Origin: Rikenellaceae bacterium
Lineage (GTDB): Bacteria; Bacteroidota; Bacteroidia; Bacteroidales; UBA932
Length of the DNA stretch: 23,796 bases
NCBI GenBank assembly: GCA_900767375.1
Contig: CAAFYX010000026.1
Coordinates: 1-23,796 of the forward strand
Direction: 5' to 3'
The notes beneath the pieces were generated by a model. It was not told the origin of the DNA and ran no database searches. It worked only from the letters and a program-made list of their open reading frames with translations. Each line of letters starts with the position of its first letter. Position 1 is the stretch's first letter. Position numbers and translations under genes: made by a program. This document shows, one piece after another, positions 1 through 7,216 of the stretch.

Positions 1-31
1 ACTGGAGTTCAGACGTGTGCTCTTCCGATCT
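1..31. other. Illumina TruSeq adapter remnant (artefact)
   Basis: These 31 bases match the reverse complement of the TruSeq read-2 adapter as I know it: they start ACTGGAGTTCAGACGTG and end GCTCTTCCGATCT. The permease reading frame becomes sensible exactly at base 32. This is therefore untrimmed library sequence at a contig end and not DNA of the organism. Any reading frame starting inside it, such as those at 15 or 17 on the plus strand, is meaningless. Confidence 0.97.
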
Positions 32-1006
32 GAACACGAAGAAGAGGCCGATGATCTGGCCGACGTTCATAGACTTGAAGGAGTCGAGAATGACACTGGC
101 CTCGCTTTCCTCGGAGATCATCTGGGAGACGTCCACTCCGTCGAGCTGGTCCACGCTTACACCCATGGAGGCTGCAAGTTCAGCAGGATCGCTCTGTTCC
201 ATAAGCTTGTCCTTGAGCACTCCGCCGGCTATTCCGATGATTCCGGCGGAAAGGGCTATCCAGAGAATGAACTGGGTAAGGGCCACGAGTGCGATACCGA
301 TGATCTTTCCGTACATCAGCTCTGTAGCCTTTACTGAGGACACCAGCACCTCGACCACACGGCTGGACTTTTCTTCGATGACAGCGGACATCACCGATGA
401 GCCGAATACGGTCACGAACATGAAGATGATGATGCCGAGAATCATTGATACAATGGAGAACACGCCCGCCTCGGAGAGTTTCTCCTCGCCGCTGTCGGAA
501 ATGGTCAGAGAGCGGAGCTTGACATCGGACTTCACATCCTTCATGATCTGCTCGAGGCCTTCGATCTGATAGGACTTGATACGGTAGTCCTCCACAGCCT
601 TGTCCAGACGGTTGGAGATATTGTCCGTAAGATCCATTCCGAAAGGCTTCTCGGAAATAAGGTCAGGATAGACTGTCTTGTTCAGGGAATCGAGAGGGGA
701 AATGCTCAGGAGTCCGTCATACCCGGAAGCTGCAAGATGGGTCTTGATGGAATCAGGTTCCTGCCCGTTGCAGTCCACGAAATCGATGGTCTCAGTGTCC
801 TCAAGATACGGCATGACGATACCGGACTGGTCCACGACCGCGATGGTCTTCATCTTTTCCTTTGTGTTCATCATCACAAGGACGATTCCCACTGTAGCTC
901 CGGCTACGAGGAGAGGCACGAGAAGAGTGGTGATGAGAAAGCTCTTTTTCTTAACCTTGTTAAGATACTCGCGCGCAATGATGGTTTTGATGGTCCTGAA
1001 GTTCAT
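32..1006 (-). CDS. ABC-2 type transporter permease, NatB-like (3' partial)
   Basis: The first 325 codons of an ABC-2 family permease, cut by the contig end and adapter before its stop. The ATG at 1006 shares its A with the TAA of the upstream ATPase (TAATG), so the two are probably translationally coupled. The N-terminus is basic (MNFRTIKTIIAREYLNKVKKK), followed by a first membrane segment at about residues 23-46. A long extracytoplasmic domain of about 150 residues comes next, then further membrane segments starting around SIVSMILGIIIFMFVTVFGS. The motif VIEEKSSRVVEVLVSSV is typical of NatB/YhaP-like Na+ or drug efflux permeases and of the ABC-2 family generally. This order (ATPase, then a permease with a large loop after TM1) fits an exporter. 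The substrate cannot be told from sequence; sodium is only the namesake. Confidence 0.9.
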
Positions 1007-1863
1007 TATTTATCCTCCCCTGTTACAAGTTTGATGAAAATATCGTTCATACGAGGCATAAGTTCCTTGTATGAATTGATGGTGACACCCTTTCTGATGA
1101 AGGCCTCAAGGGTGGAGTTGCCGTCTGTCTCACGAGGAAGGACCTCGGTGTGGCGGCCTTCTTCGTCGGTGTAGACGAGCTCGACGTTGTTGTTGCCATA
1201 GTCACGGCGGATGTCGGTCACTCCGCCGGTGATCACAAGCTTGGACTTGTTGATGAGGGCGATCTCGTCGCAGAGCTCCTCAACGGACTCCATGTTGTGG
1301 GTGGAGAGAACGATGGTGGCGCCTTCATCGCGCAGACGGAGGATCTCCTTGCGGATGATGTCGGCATTGACCGGGTCGAAACCGGAGAAAGGCTCGTCGA
1401 GGATGAGAAGTTTCGGGCGGTGCACCACGGTAGTGATGAACTGGACCTTCTGGGCCATACCCTTGGAAAGCTCCTCTATCTTCTTGTCCCACCAGTTCTG
1501 GATATCGAAACGGATGAACCACTTCTTGAGCTCGTTCCTGGCATCGGAAGCGCTCATGCCCTTCAGCTGGGCAAGGTACATTGCCTGATCACCCACTTTC
1601 ATCTTGCGGTAAAGGCCTCTTTCCTCGGGCATATAACCGATCTTCTCAACGTCGCGCTGAGTTATGGGCTGTCCCTTGAAAAGGACTTCGCCGGAATTCG
1701 GGATGGTGATCCTGTTCACGATTCTGATGAGGGTGGTCTTTCCCGCTCCGTTAGGTCCGAGCAGGCCGAAGATCTTTCCCTCCTGAAAATCAACGGAAAC
1801 GTGGTCCAGGGCCACTTTCTCGCCGAAATTCTTGCATACTTCTCTACATTCAATCAATGCCAT
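1006..1863 (-). CDS. ABC transporter ATP-binding protein, NatA-like
   Basis: A 285-residue nucleotide-binding subunit that powers the adjacent permease. All ABC motifs are visible: Walker A GPNGAGKTT at 36-44, signature LSKGMAQK at about 132-139, Walker B LLILDE at 152-157 followed by the D-loop GFDP, and the H-loop histidine in LSTHN at about 189. The segment after Walker B (EPFSGFDPVNADIIRKEI) and the C-terminal extension of about 70 residues are typical of NatA/YhaQ-type exporter ATPases (DUF4162-like tail). The start is the ATG at 1863. A promoter lies 27 bases upstream, so this is the first gene of a two-gene operon. Its TAA overlaps the permease ATG by one base. Confidence 0.95.
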   Translation of the reverse strand: MALIECREVCKNFGEKVALDHVSVDFQEGKIFGLLGPNGAGKTTLIRIVNRITIPNSGEVLFKGQPITQRDVEKIGYMPEERGLYRKMKVGDQAMYLAQLKGMSASDARNELKKWFIRFDIQNWWDKKIEELSKGMAQKVQFITTVVHRPKLLILDEPFSGFDPVNADIIRKEILRLRDEGATIVLSTHNMESVEELCDEIALINKSKLVITGGVTDIRRDYGNNNVELVYTDEEGRHTEVLPRETDGNSTLEAFIRKGVTINSYKELMPRMNDIFIKLVTGEDK

Positions 1864-1889
1864 TTTCTGTATAATAATTTATTTTTATG

Positions 1890-1919
1890 CAAAATTAATA
1901 AATATTTATTGTTTTGCAA
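1890..1919 (-). promoter_or_regulatory. Bacteroidota-type promoter of the ABC operon
   Basis: Read on the minus strand, TTG (1919-1917) is followed after 19 bases by TAATTTTG (1897-1890). This matches the Bacteroidota sigma-ABfr -33/-7 consensus (TTTG / TAnnTTTG) with normal spacing. It lies in the AT-rich 76-base gap between holA and the ABC operon, 26 bases before the ATPase ATG, predicting a leader of about 20 bases. No Shine-Dalgarno sequence is visible. Confidence 0.75.
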
Positions 1920-1939
1920 TAATAATTTAAACTTTCTCG

Positions 1940-2986
1940 TTAAATATTTAAAATTTTCGTCACAAGTTCGACAAGAAGCACACCCTGGTCCATATCGCCG
2001 CCGTCGCCTCCCTTGCCCTTGTAGTCATATTCATTCAGAAGGGAGATGACCTTCATGCACTTAGGCAGAGGATAGTTCCTCACAGCCATATCGTAGTCGC
2101 GGTAGAAATACGGATTCACGCCTGCCAGAGCTGCGGCCTTCTGCTCCGGCGACGGATAAGGCGTCCGGGCCAGAAGGGCTCCGTAGCGCAGGACCTTGCT
2201 GAACTGGGAGTAGATGACGCTTACGGCCATAGGAAGCGCGAAACGGGCGGCCGAGCCGATGCAGGTAGCGATGCGGACCGCCTTGGCGGCGTTGCGCGCA
2301 GCAAGCTCCTTGTTCAGCTCGAAGACGCTGTATTGCCTGCTGATGCCCACGTTCTTCTCTATATCCTCGACACTGATTTCGACCGTGCCTTCAGGAAGGT
2401 TCTTCATCAGCTTGTCGGTTTCCACAGCGATGGTGCCGAGCTCCGTTCCGGTGCTCTCCCCCATCAGGGCGGCGGCCTCCGGGCGTATGCGCAGGCCGCG
2501 CCCGTCGAAATAGCGGATGATCCAGTCGGTCAGCTCATAGTCCCTTATGGCAGGGGAATCGACTATGACACCGCCGCATTTCTGAACACCCTTGTAGAAT
2601 GCCTTGCGCTTGTCCACTGTGCCTTTGTGCAGGAGCACCACCAGCACTGTGGACTCCAGCGGCTGCTGGCAGTAGAACTGCAGCTGCTCGATGTCCTTCA
2701 TCAGCTGGGCCTCCTTCACCACCACCAGAGTCCTGTCCGTCATCATCGGAAACTGTCTGGCCGCCGAAACCACCGTCTCGGCATTCGTATCCGACCCGTA
2801 GAAAATATATTCATTGAAATCCTTGAAGCCCTCCTCCACGCAATTCGCGATGACGGCATCACAGACCATGTCCGGATAGAAAGGCTCGTCACCCATCAGG
2901 AGATAGACCGGCTTGAAGACCCCTGCGCGGGCATCCTTGACCAGCTGGCTGCAGAGAGCGCCAATATTTTCCGAAGCTTTTGCCAT
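1940..2986 (-). CDS. holA: DNA polymerase III subunit delta
   Basis: A 348-residue homologue of the clamp-loader delta subunit (E. coli HolA is 343), which opens the beta clamp during replication. The N-terminal segment FKPVYLLMGDEPFYPD is the typical start of the family's RecA-like domain. As expected for delta, it has no usable Walker A, because delta does not bind ATP. The middle contains the SPAIRDYELTDWIIRYF and GRGLRIRPEAAALMGESTG stretches, and residues from about 210 on form the helical collar domain that assembles the loader. The ATG at 2986 is preceded by a -7 element only 6 bases away. It lies downstream of ade on the same strand after 62 bases, but its own promoter suggests independent expression. 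Confidence 0.93.
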   Translation of the reverse strand: MAKASENIGALCSQLVKDARAGVFKPVYLLMGDEPFYPDMVCDAVIANCVEEGFKDFNEYIFYGSDTNAETVVSAARQFPMMTDRTLVVVKEAQLMKDIEQLQFYCQQPLESTVLVVLLHKGTVDKRKAFYKGVQKCGGVIVDSPAIRDYELTDWIIRYFDGRGLRIRPEAAALMGESTGTELGTIAVETDKLMKNLPEGTVEISVEDIEKNVGISRQYSVFELNKELAARNAAKAVRIATCIGSAARFALPMAVSVIYSQFSKVLRYGALLARTPYPSPEQKAAALAGVNPYFYRDYDMAVRNYPLPKCMKVISLLNEYDYKGKGGDGGDMDQGVLLVELVTKILNI

Positions 2987-2992
2987 ATTCTA

Positions 2993-3000
2993 CAAATATA
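2993..3000 (-). promoter_or_regulatory. -7 promoter element of holA
   Basis: TATATTTG on the minus strand is a perfect TAnnTTTG element ending 6 bases before the holA ATG. No clear TTTG is seen at -33. If it is used, transcription would start on or within a few bases of the start codon, giving a leaderless or nearly leaderless mRNA. The rest of the 62-base gap up to the ade stop shows no hairpin. Confidence 0.55.
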
Positions 3001-3048
3001 ACAAATAGACTCCATTAACTTATGAAAAACTACAGAAAAAATGAGGAA

Positions 3049-4665
3049 TTAAGGGGACACGAACTGGAATGTGCCACCGTCGAACAATCCTTTGTCCGTG
3101 AGCTTCAATTCAGGGATCACCGGCAATGCCATAAATCCCAAAGTGATGAATGGAGCATTGAATGCACATCCGCTCCGGCGGACTATGTTTTCGAGTTTCA
3201 GATTGATATCGGACAGTTCATCTCCCGGAAGGTTGGACATGATGCCGCCGACAGGAAGCGGCAATTCCACGGTTTCATGCGCGTCCGTGGCAGCAATGCC
3301 GCCGCGCATTGAAATGACACGGTTGATCATATCCACGATCAGGTCATCATCCGAGCCGACAGCAATTATATTATGGCAGTCATGCGCTATCGTCTGGGCG
3401 ACCGCTCCTCCGGTGATTTCAAATCCACGAATATATGCGACCTGCGGCCGCGCTCCCGGCACATAGCGGTTGTATGTGACCAGCTTCTGGGAATGGGAAT
3501 CCTTCGGTCCCGAATACCAGTCCGTAAGGAGCGAGCCGTCAGTGGCGACGATCTGAGGGATCACAGCCTCTCCGTCATTCTTATAAACGATATCATCAGT
3601 GGTGATCGGCGCCGCCGCACAACGGCTGTGCCAGTCCTGCAGCTCGAAAGACATGCTTTCAGCATCGTTCTGGCAAACCCCATGAAGGTATGTGGCCATG
3701 ACCTTGAAATCTGCCGAAAGATCGCTGATGACTATGAAATCAGCGCTGTCTCCGACCTGGAGCAGGCCGGTCCCCAGTCCATAGTGCCTGACCGGATTGA
3801 GACAAGCAATCCTCAGCACATCCATAACAGGATAGCCATCGTTTATCGCACGTCTGACTATCCGGTCGATATGACCCTTGACCAAATCTGTCGGATGGGA
3901 GTCGTCCGTGCAGAACATAAGCATGTCCGGACATTCCGCGATAAGAGGAGCCAGCGCTTCATAGTTCTTTGCAGCAGACCCTTCTCGTATGAGGACCTTC
4001 ATCCCCGAGGCGACAGCTTCCCTGGCCTCATCCAGCCCAGTGCATTCATGATCCGTGGAGATACCGGATGCGGAATATTTCCTGCGGTCTTCACCCATCA
4101 GGCCGGGGGCATGGCCATCAACCGGCTTGCCCACACGCTTGGCTGCATCGATCTTCGCCATCACTTCCGCATCGGCATTCAGCACTCCCGGATAGTTCAT
4201 CACCTCGGAAAGCATCAAAATATCATCGCGCTCAAGCAGGGACGCGACAGCCTTGCTGTCCAGTACTTCGCCGCTGGTTTCTATATCCGTTCCGCAGCTG
4301 GGGACACAGCTCGGCGCACCGAATCCGAAATAGAAGTCAGTCTGCCGGGAATTGTCCAGCATGAGCTCCACTCCAGGGACACCCAGGACATTGGCGATCT
4401 CATGCGGATCGCACACAGCCCCCACCGTGCCATGTCGCTTGGCGATTCTGGCAAACTCCGCCGGAAGCATCATCGAGCTCTCGATATGGACGTGGGAATC
4501 AACAAAACCAGGCAGGTAGTACGGTGCATCATCTCTGACATCGCACGGAACGATGTCAGAGATGAGGCCATCCTCAACAACAATCTCAGCACCTGTCACA
4601 GTGCCGTCAAGAATATTTACAATATGTCCCGAGAAGGAATCAGAAGTGCTTCTTTTTGTGTCCAT
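3049..4665 (-). CDS. ade: Adenine deaminase
   Basis: An amidohydrolase that converts adenine to hypoxanthine and ammonia in purine salvage. It has 538 residues from the ATG at 4665, against roughly 570-590 in Bacillus and E. coli. Diagnostic family motifs are present: GFVDSHVHIESSM (metal histidines 58 and 60), DPHEIANVLG near 86, APSCVPSC, the GHAPG segment, STDHECT, and FCTDDSHPTDL with a metal-binding Asp. The C-terminal half carries the family motif ATYLHG. An in-frame TTG at 4689 would add 8 residues (MSSIFFRN), but it sits directly on the U-tract of a terminator hairpin, so the ATG is preferred. The only candidate -7 is a weak TATTTTTT just upstream. It lies 74 bases after hpf, so it may depend on readthrough. 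Confidence 0.95.
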   Translation of the reverse strand: MDTKRSTSDSFSGHIVNILDGTVTGAEIVVEDGLISDIVPCDVRDDAPYYLPGFVDSHVHIESSMMLPAEFARIAKRHGTVGAVCDPHEIANVLGVPGVELMLDNSRQTDFYFGFGAPSCVPSCGTDIETSGEVLDSKAVASLLERDDILMLSEVMNYPGVLNADAEVMAKIDAAKRVGKPVDGHAPGLMGEDRRKYSASGISTDHECTGLDEAREAVASGMKVLIREGSAAKNYEALAPLIAECPDMLMFCTDDSHPTDLVKGHIDRIVRRAINDGYPVMDVLRIACLNPVRHYGLGTGLLQVGDSADFIVISDLSADFKVMATYLHGVCQNDAESMSFELQDWHSRCAAAPITTDDIVYKNDGEAVIPQIVATDGSLLTDWYSGPKDSHSQKLVTYNRYVPGARPQVAYIRGFEITGGAVAQTIAHDCHNIIAVGSDDDLIVDMINRVISMRGGIAATDAHETVELPLPVGGIMSNLPGDELSDINLKLENIVRRSGCAFNAPFITLGFMALPVIPELKLTDKGLFDGGTFQFVSP

Positions 4666-4690
4666 GTTACGAAAAAAAATAGATGACAAG

Positions 4691-4716
4691 AAAAACGACC
4701 GGAAAGTCCGGTCGTT
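4691..4716 (-). terminator. Rho-independent terminator after hpf/raiA
   Basis: A perfect 10-bp inverted repeat (AACGACCGGA / TCCGGTCGTT, 4694-4703 and 4707-4716) encloses a 3-base loop. On the minus strand the stem runs into five Ts (4695-4691; the last stem bases are part of this run), then CTT. On the plus strand there is no T-run, so it acts in one direction. It ends only about 26 bases before the ade ATG. Confidence 0.85.
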
Positions 4717-4738
4717 CCAGCCCTGAGGCTAAATACCA

Positions 4739-5032
4739 TTATGCTTCTGTGAGTTTTTCCTTGAATCTGGTAAGTTTTTCCTTCATAGCGTCCGCGCACT
4801 CGGTGATGGCATCCTCGAAAGTCTTTGCATTCTTTTCCACGATGAGCTCCTGACCAGGAACGTGAAGCTGGATCTTAGCATTCTTGTTCTCAGGCTCCGG
4901 AAGAAGGGAAAGAATCACATCGGCGGTTTCCAGTCCATCATAGAATTTTTCGAGTTTGGAAACTTTCTTCTCGACAAAGGCGACCAGCTTCTGGTCGGCG
5001 TCGAATTTCAGGGATTTGATCTTTATCTCCAT
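4739..5032 (-). CDS. hpf: Ribosome hibernation promoting factor, short HPF/RaiA type
   Basis: A 97-residue protein of the HPF/YfiA family. These proteins bind the 30S decoding site and silence or dimerise ribosomes in stationary phase. MEIKIKSLKFDADQKLVAFVEKKVSKLEKF is the usual first strand and helix, followed by VILSLLPEPENKNAKIQLHVPGQELIVEKNAKTFEDAI, the second half of the beta-alpha-beta-beta-beta-alpha fold. The C-terminus ends in a basic helix (MKEKLTRFKEKL). There is no C-terminal dimerisation domain, so this is a short form. The frame stays open upstream to 5155, but those codons are AT-rich and cover the purT promoter gap, so the ATG at 5032 is chosen. It is divergent from purT and followed by a strong terminator. 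Sequence alone does not separate HPF from RaiA. Confidence 0.9.
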   Translation of the reverse strand: MEIKIKSLKFDADQKLVAFVEKKVSKLEKFYDGLETADVILSLLPEPENKNAKIQLHVPGQELIVEKNAKTFEDAITECADAMKEKLTRFKEKLTEA

Positions 5033-5085
5033 AATAATCCACGTTTTAGCTCCCCAAAGGGTGCGGTTAGTAACGATTACGATTG

Positions 5086-5093
5086 TAAATATA
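5086..5093 (-). promoter_or_regulatory. Candidate -7 element of hpf
   Basis: TATATTTA on the minus strand differs from TAnnTTTG at one base and lies 53 bases before the hpf ATG in the divergent gap shared with purT. The -33 position has only a T-rich stretch. Weak support. Confidence 0.35.
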
Positions 5094-5115
5094 CAAAAAT
5101 TAATTTGAAAAGGAT

Positions 5116-5123
5116 TACCTTTG
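5116..5123 (+). promoter_or_regulatory. -7 promoter element of purT
   Basis: TACCTTTG fits TAnnTTTG exactly and lies 44 bases before the purT ATG. No TTTG is found 19-20 bases upstream, so the element is incomplete or uses an activator. The 135-base hpf-purT gap (5033-5167) holds this element and the hpf candidate, with no hairpin or riboswitch-like structure that I can see. Confidence 0.55.
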
Positions 5124-5167
5124 CATTCCCAAAAACAACAAAAAACAGACCGCAAAGAAAACCCATC

Positions 5168-6328
5168 ATGAAGAAGATCCTTTTGCTAGGCTCCGGAGAA
5201 CTCGGAAAAGAATTCGTTATCGCCGCCAAACGTGCGGGACAGTATGTTATCGCCTGTGACCGTTATGACAATGCACCTGCCATGCAGGTTGCAGATGAAC
5301 GCGAGGTGTTCTCAATGCTCGACGGCGACGCCCTCGCCGCAGTCGTGAAAAAGCACAACCCGGACATCATCGTTCCGGAGATTGAGGCCATCCGCACGGA
5401 AAGGCTCTTCGACTTCGAGAAGCAGGGCATCCAGGTGGTTCCGTCCGCAAGGGCCGTCAACTACACGATGAACCGCAAGGCCATCCGTGACCTGGCTTCA
5501 AAGGAGCTCGGCCTCAGAACTGCCAAGTATTTCTATGCAAAGAACTACGACGAGCTCGAAGCCGCCAGCAAGGAGATCGGTTTCCCATGCGTTATCAAGC
5601 CTCTCATGTCATCCTCCGGCCACGGACAGAGCGTCGTGAAGACTCATGACACACTCAGGCAGGCCTTCGACGATGCCATGGCCGGCAGCCGCGGCGACGT
5701 GAAGGAAGTGATCGTCGAGGAGTTCATCCATTTCAACTCCGAGTTCACCCTGCTCACCGTCACCCAGAAGAACGGCCCGACCCTCTTCTGCCCTCCTATC
5801 GGCCACGTGCAGATCAGCGGGGACTACCGCGAGTCCTGGCAGCCGTACATGATCTCCGCAAAGGACCTCAAGGACGCCCAGGAAATGGCCGCCAAGGTCA
5901 CTGCAGCACTCACCGGCGCAGGCATCTGGGGAGTGGAGTTCTTCCTCACTGACAATGGAGTCGTGTTCTCCGAGCTCAGCCCTCGTCCGCACGACACCGG
6001 AATGGTCACCCTCGGCCACACCACCAACCTCAGCGAGTTCGAGCTTCATTTCCGCGCAGTGATGGGTCTCCCGATCGCCGGCATCCACCTCGAGCACGCA
6101 GGCGCCAGCGCCGTGGTCCTCGCAAAGAAGGACAGCAACTGCCTTCCTGAGTTCAATCTCACCGACGCGCTCCTCGAGGACAGGACAAGAGTGCGCATCT
6201 TCGGCAAGCCTGATGCGCACACAAACCGCCGCCTCGGCGTAGTTCTCTGCTATGGTGATCTGGGAGAAGGCACCGATGCCCTCAGGGACAAGGCCAAGAG
6301 ACTGGCCGCAACCGTACTCCCCGACTAA
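5168..6328 (+). CDS. purT: Formate-dependent phosphoribosylglycinamide formyltransferase
   Basis: A 386-residue ATP-grasp enzyme (E. coli PurT is 392). It makes formyl-GAR from GAR, formate and ATP in step 3 of purine synthesis, bypassing the folate-dependent PurN. Visible features are the N-terminal KKILLLGSGELGKEF dinucleotide-like loop (residues 2-16), PEIEAIRTERLFDFE, the ATP-grasp loop KPLMSSSGHGQSVV, EEFIHFNSEFTLLTV, FCPPIGHVQISGDYRESWQP, and the Mg-binding segment GVEFFLTDNGVVFSELSPRPHDTGM. The ATG at 5168 is chosen because the frame extending upstream to 4862 only crosses hpf. It ends 3 bases before the stop of the convergent cation transporter, leaving no room for a terminator. Confidence 0.96.
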   Translation: MKKILLLGSGELGKEFVIAAKRAGQYVIACDRYDNAPAMQVADEREVFSMLDGDALAAVVKKHNPDIIVPEIEAIRTERLFDFEKQGIQVVPSARAVNYTMNRKAIRDLASKELGLRTAKYFYAKNYDELEAASKEIGFPCVIKPLMSSSGHGQSVVKTHDTLRQAFDDAMAGSRGDVKEVIVEEFIHFNSEFTLLTVTQKNGPTLFCPPIGHVQISGDYRESWQPYMISAKDLKDAQEMAAKVTAALTGAGIWGVEFFLTDNGVVFSELSPRPHDTGMVTLGHTTNLSEFELHFRAVMGLPIAGIHLEHAGASAVVLAKKDSNCLPEFNLTDALLEDRTRVRIFGKPDAHTNRRLGVVLCYGDLGEGTDALRDKAKRLAATVLPD

Positions 6329-6331
6329 AGA

Positions 6332-7216
6332 TCATTTGACAGGCTCCACGTGGATGGCCACGTGGGTCTGTTCACCGAATTTATCCTTTATCGCACGCTC
6401 GATGTCTGTGGCACGGGCGTGCGATTCGTTAAGCGAGATGCCGCCATCCATCCTTACATGGACCTCCACCGCCACCCGGTTTCCGATACGGCGCGTCCTC
6501 AGATGATGCGGGTCCACGACATCAGGGAAAGAAGCGATGATCTTCATGATCTCGCTCTCTTCCTCCTCCGGAAGGGATTTCTCCAGAAGCTCCCCTATTC
6601 CATCCTTGAGCAGGTCCACCGCAACCTTGACGATGAAACCGCCGACAACGATGGAAGCCAGAGGATCCAGAACAGCCCAGCGCTTTCCGAGGAGGATGGC
6701 TCCGCCGATGCCCACAGCTGTCCCCAGAGAGGAGAAAGCATCGCTGCGATGGTGCCAGGCATTGGCCTCCATCGCCTGGGAATGGAGTTTCTTCGCCTTG
6801 GAAACGGTATATCTATAGGTCCATTCCTTCATGACAATGGAAACCAGTGCCGCCCACAGCGCCAGCATGCCCGGTGCAGCAAGTTCTTCCCCGCGCAGCC
6901 AGGCCGCTATCTTTCCGGCTCCGCCGGCAATGATGCCGACCGCAACGGCCAGAAGGGCAAGCCCGATGCAGGTCGTGGCCAGGGTCTCGTATTTGCCATG
7001 GCCATAATCGTGGGACTCATCCTGAGGCTTGCCGCTTATGCGGACGAATACCAGCACGACAATATCGGTAGCGAAATCAGACAAGGAATGGACTGCATCC
7101 GCAATCATAGCCGAACTGTGTCCTACCACACCCGCCACGAACTTGAAAAGCAGAAGGACGGCGTTCACAATGCCGCCCACAATCGTAACCCTTGAGATTT
7201 CCTTTATCCTGTCCAT
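6332..7216 (-). CDS. Cation diffusion facilitator (CDF) family metal efflux transporter
   Basis: A 294-residue CDF protein that exports a divalent metal by proton antiport at the inner membrane. About six membrane segments fill residues 10-205, followed by a cytoplasmic metallochaperone-like domain (ELLEKSLPEEEE... to the end). The metal site is H43-x3-D47 (HSLSD) in TM2 and H155-x3-D159 (HHRSD) in TM5. This His-Asp/His-Asp pattern is known mostly from zinc-type CDFs, whereas iron/zinc FieF has Asp at the first position. The YGHGKYETLA motif after TM2 is typical of the family. The ATG at 7216 overlaps the stop of the upstream lipoprotein gene (TGATG); a GTG at 7219 is an alternative. Zinc as substrate is an inference from the motif. 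Confidence 0.92.
   Translation of the reverse strand: MDRIKEISRVTIVGGIVNAVLLLFKFVAGVVGHSSAMIADAVHSLSDFATDIVVLVFVRISGKPQDESHDYGHGKYETLATTCIGLALLAVAVGIIAGGAGKIAAWLRGEELAAPGMLALWAALVSIVMKEWTYRYTVSKAKKLHSQAMEANAWHHRSDAFSSLGTAVGIGGAILLGKRWAVLDPLASIVVGGFIVKVAVDLLKDGIGELLEKSLPEEEESEIMKIIASFPDVVDPHHLRTRRIGNRVAVEVHVRMDGGISLNESHARATDIERAIKDKFGEQTHVAIHVEPVK

Noticed and set aside
15..569. 184-codon plus-strand frame at the left end
   Set aside because: It begins in the Illumina adapter and lies antisense to the ABC permease.
3373..4686. 437-codon open frame on the plus strand
   Set aside because: Antisense to adenine deaminase, whose family motifs are unmistakable. No recognisable domain in the shadow frame.
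4687..4689. TTG start for adenine deaminase
   Set aside because: It would overlap the U-tract end of the hpf terminator, and the added residues MSSIFFRN match nothing in the family. The ATG at 4665 is simpler.
4862..5167. In-frame upstream extension of purT by 102 codons
   Set aside because: It covers hpf in antisense and the divergent promoter gap. PurT homologues begin at the ATG at 5168.
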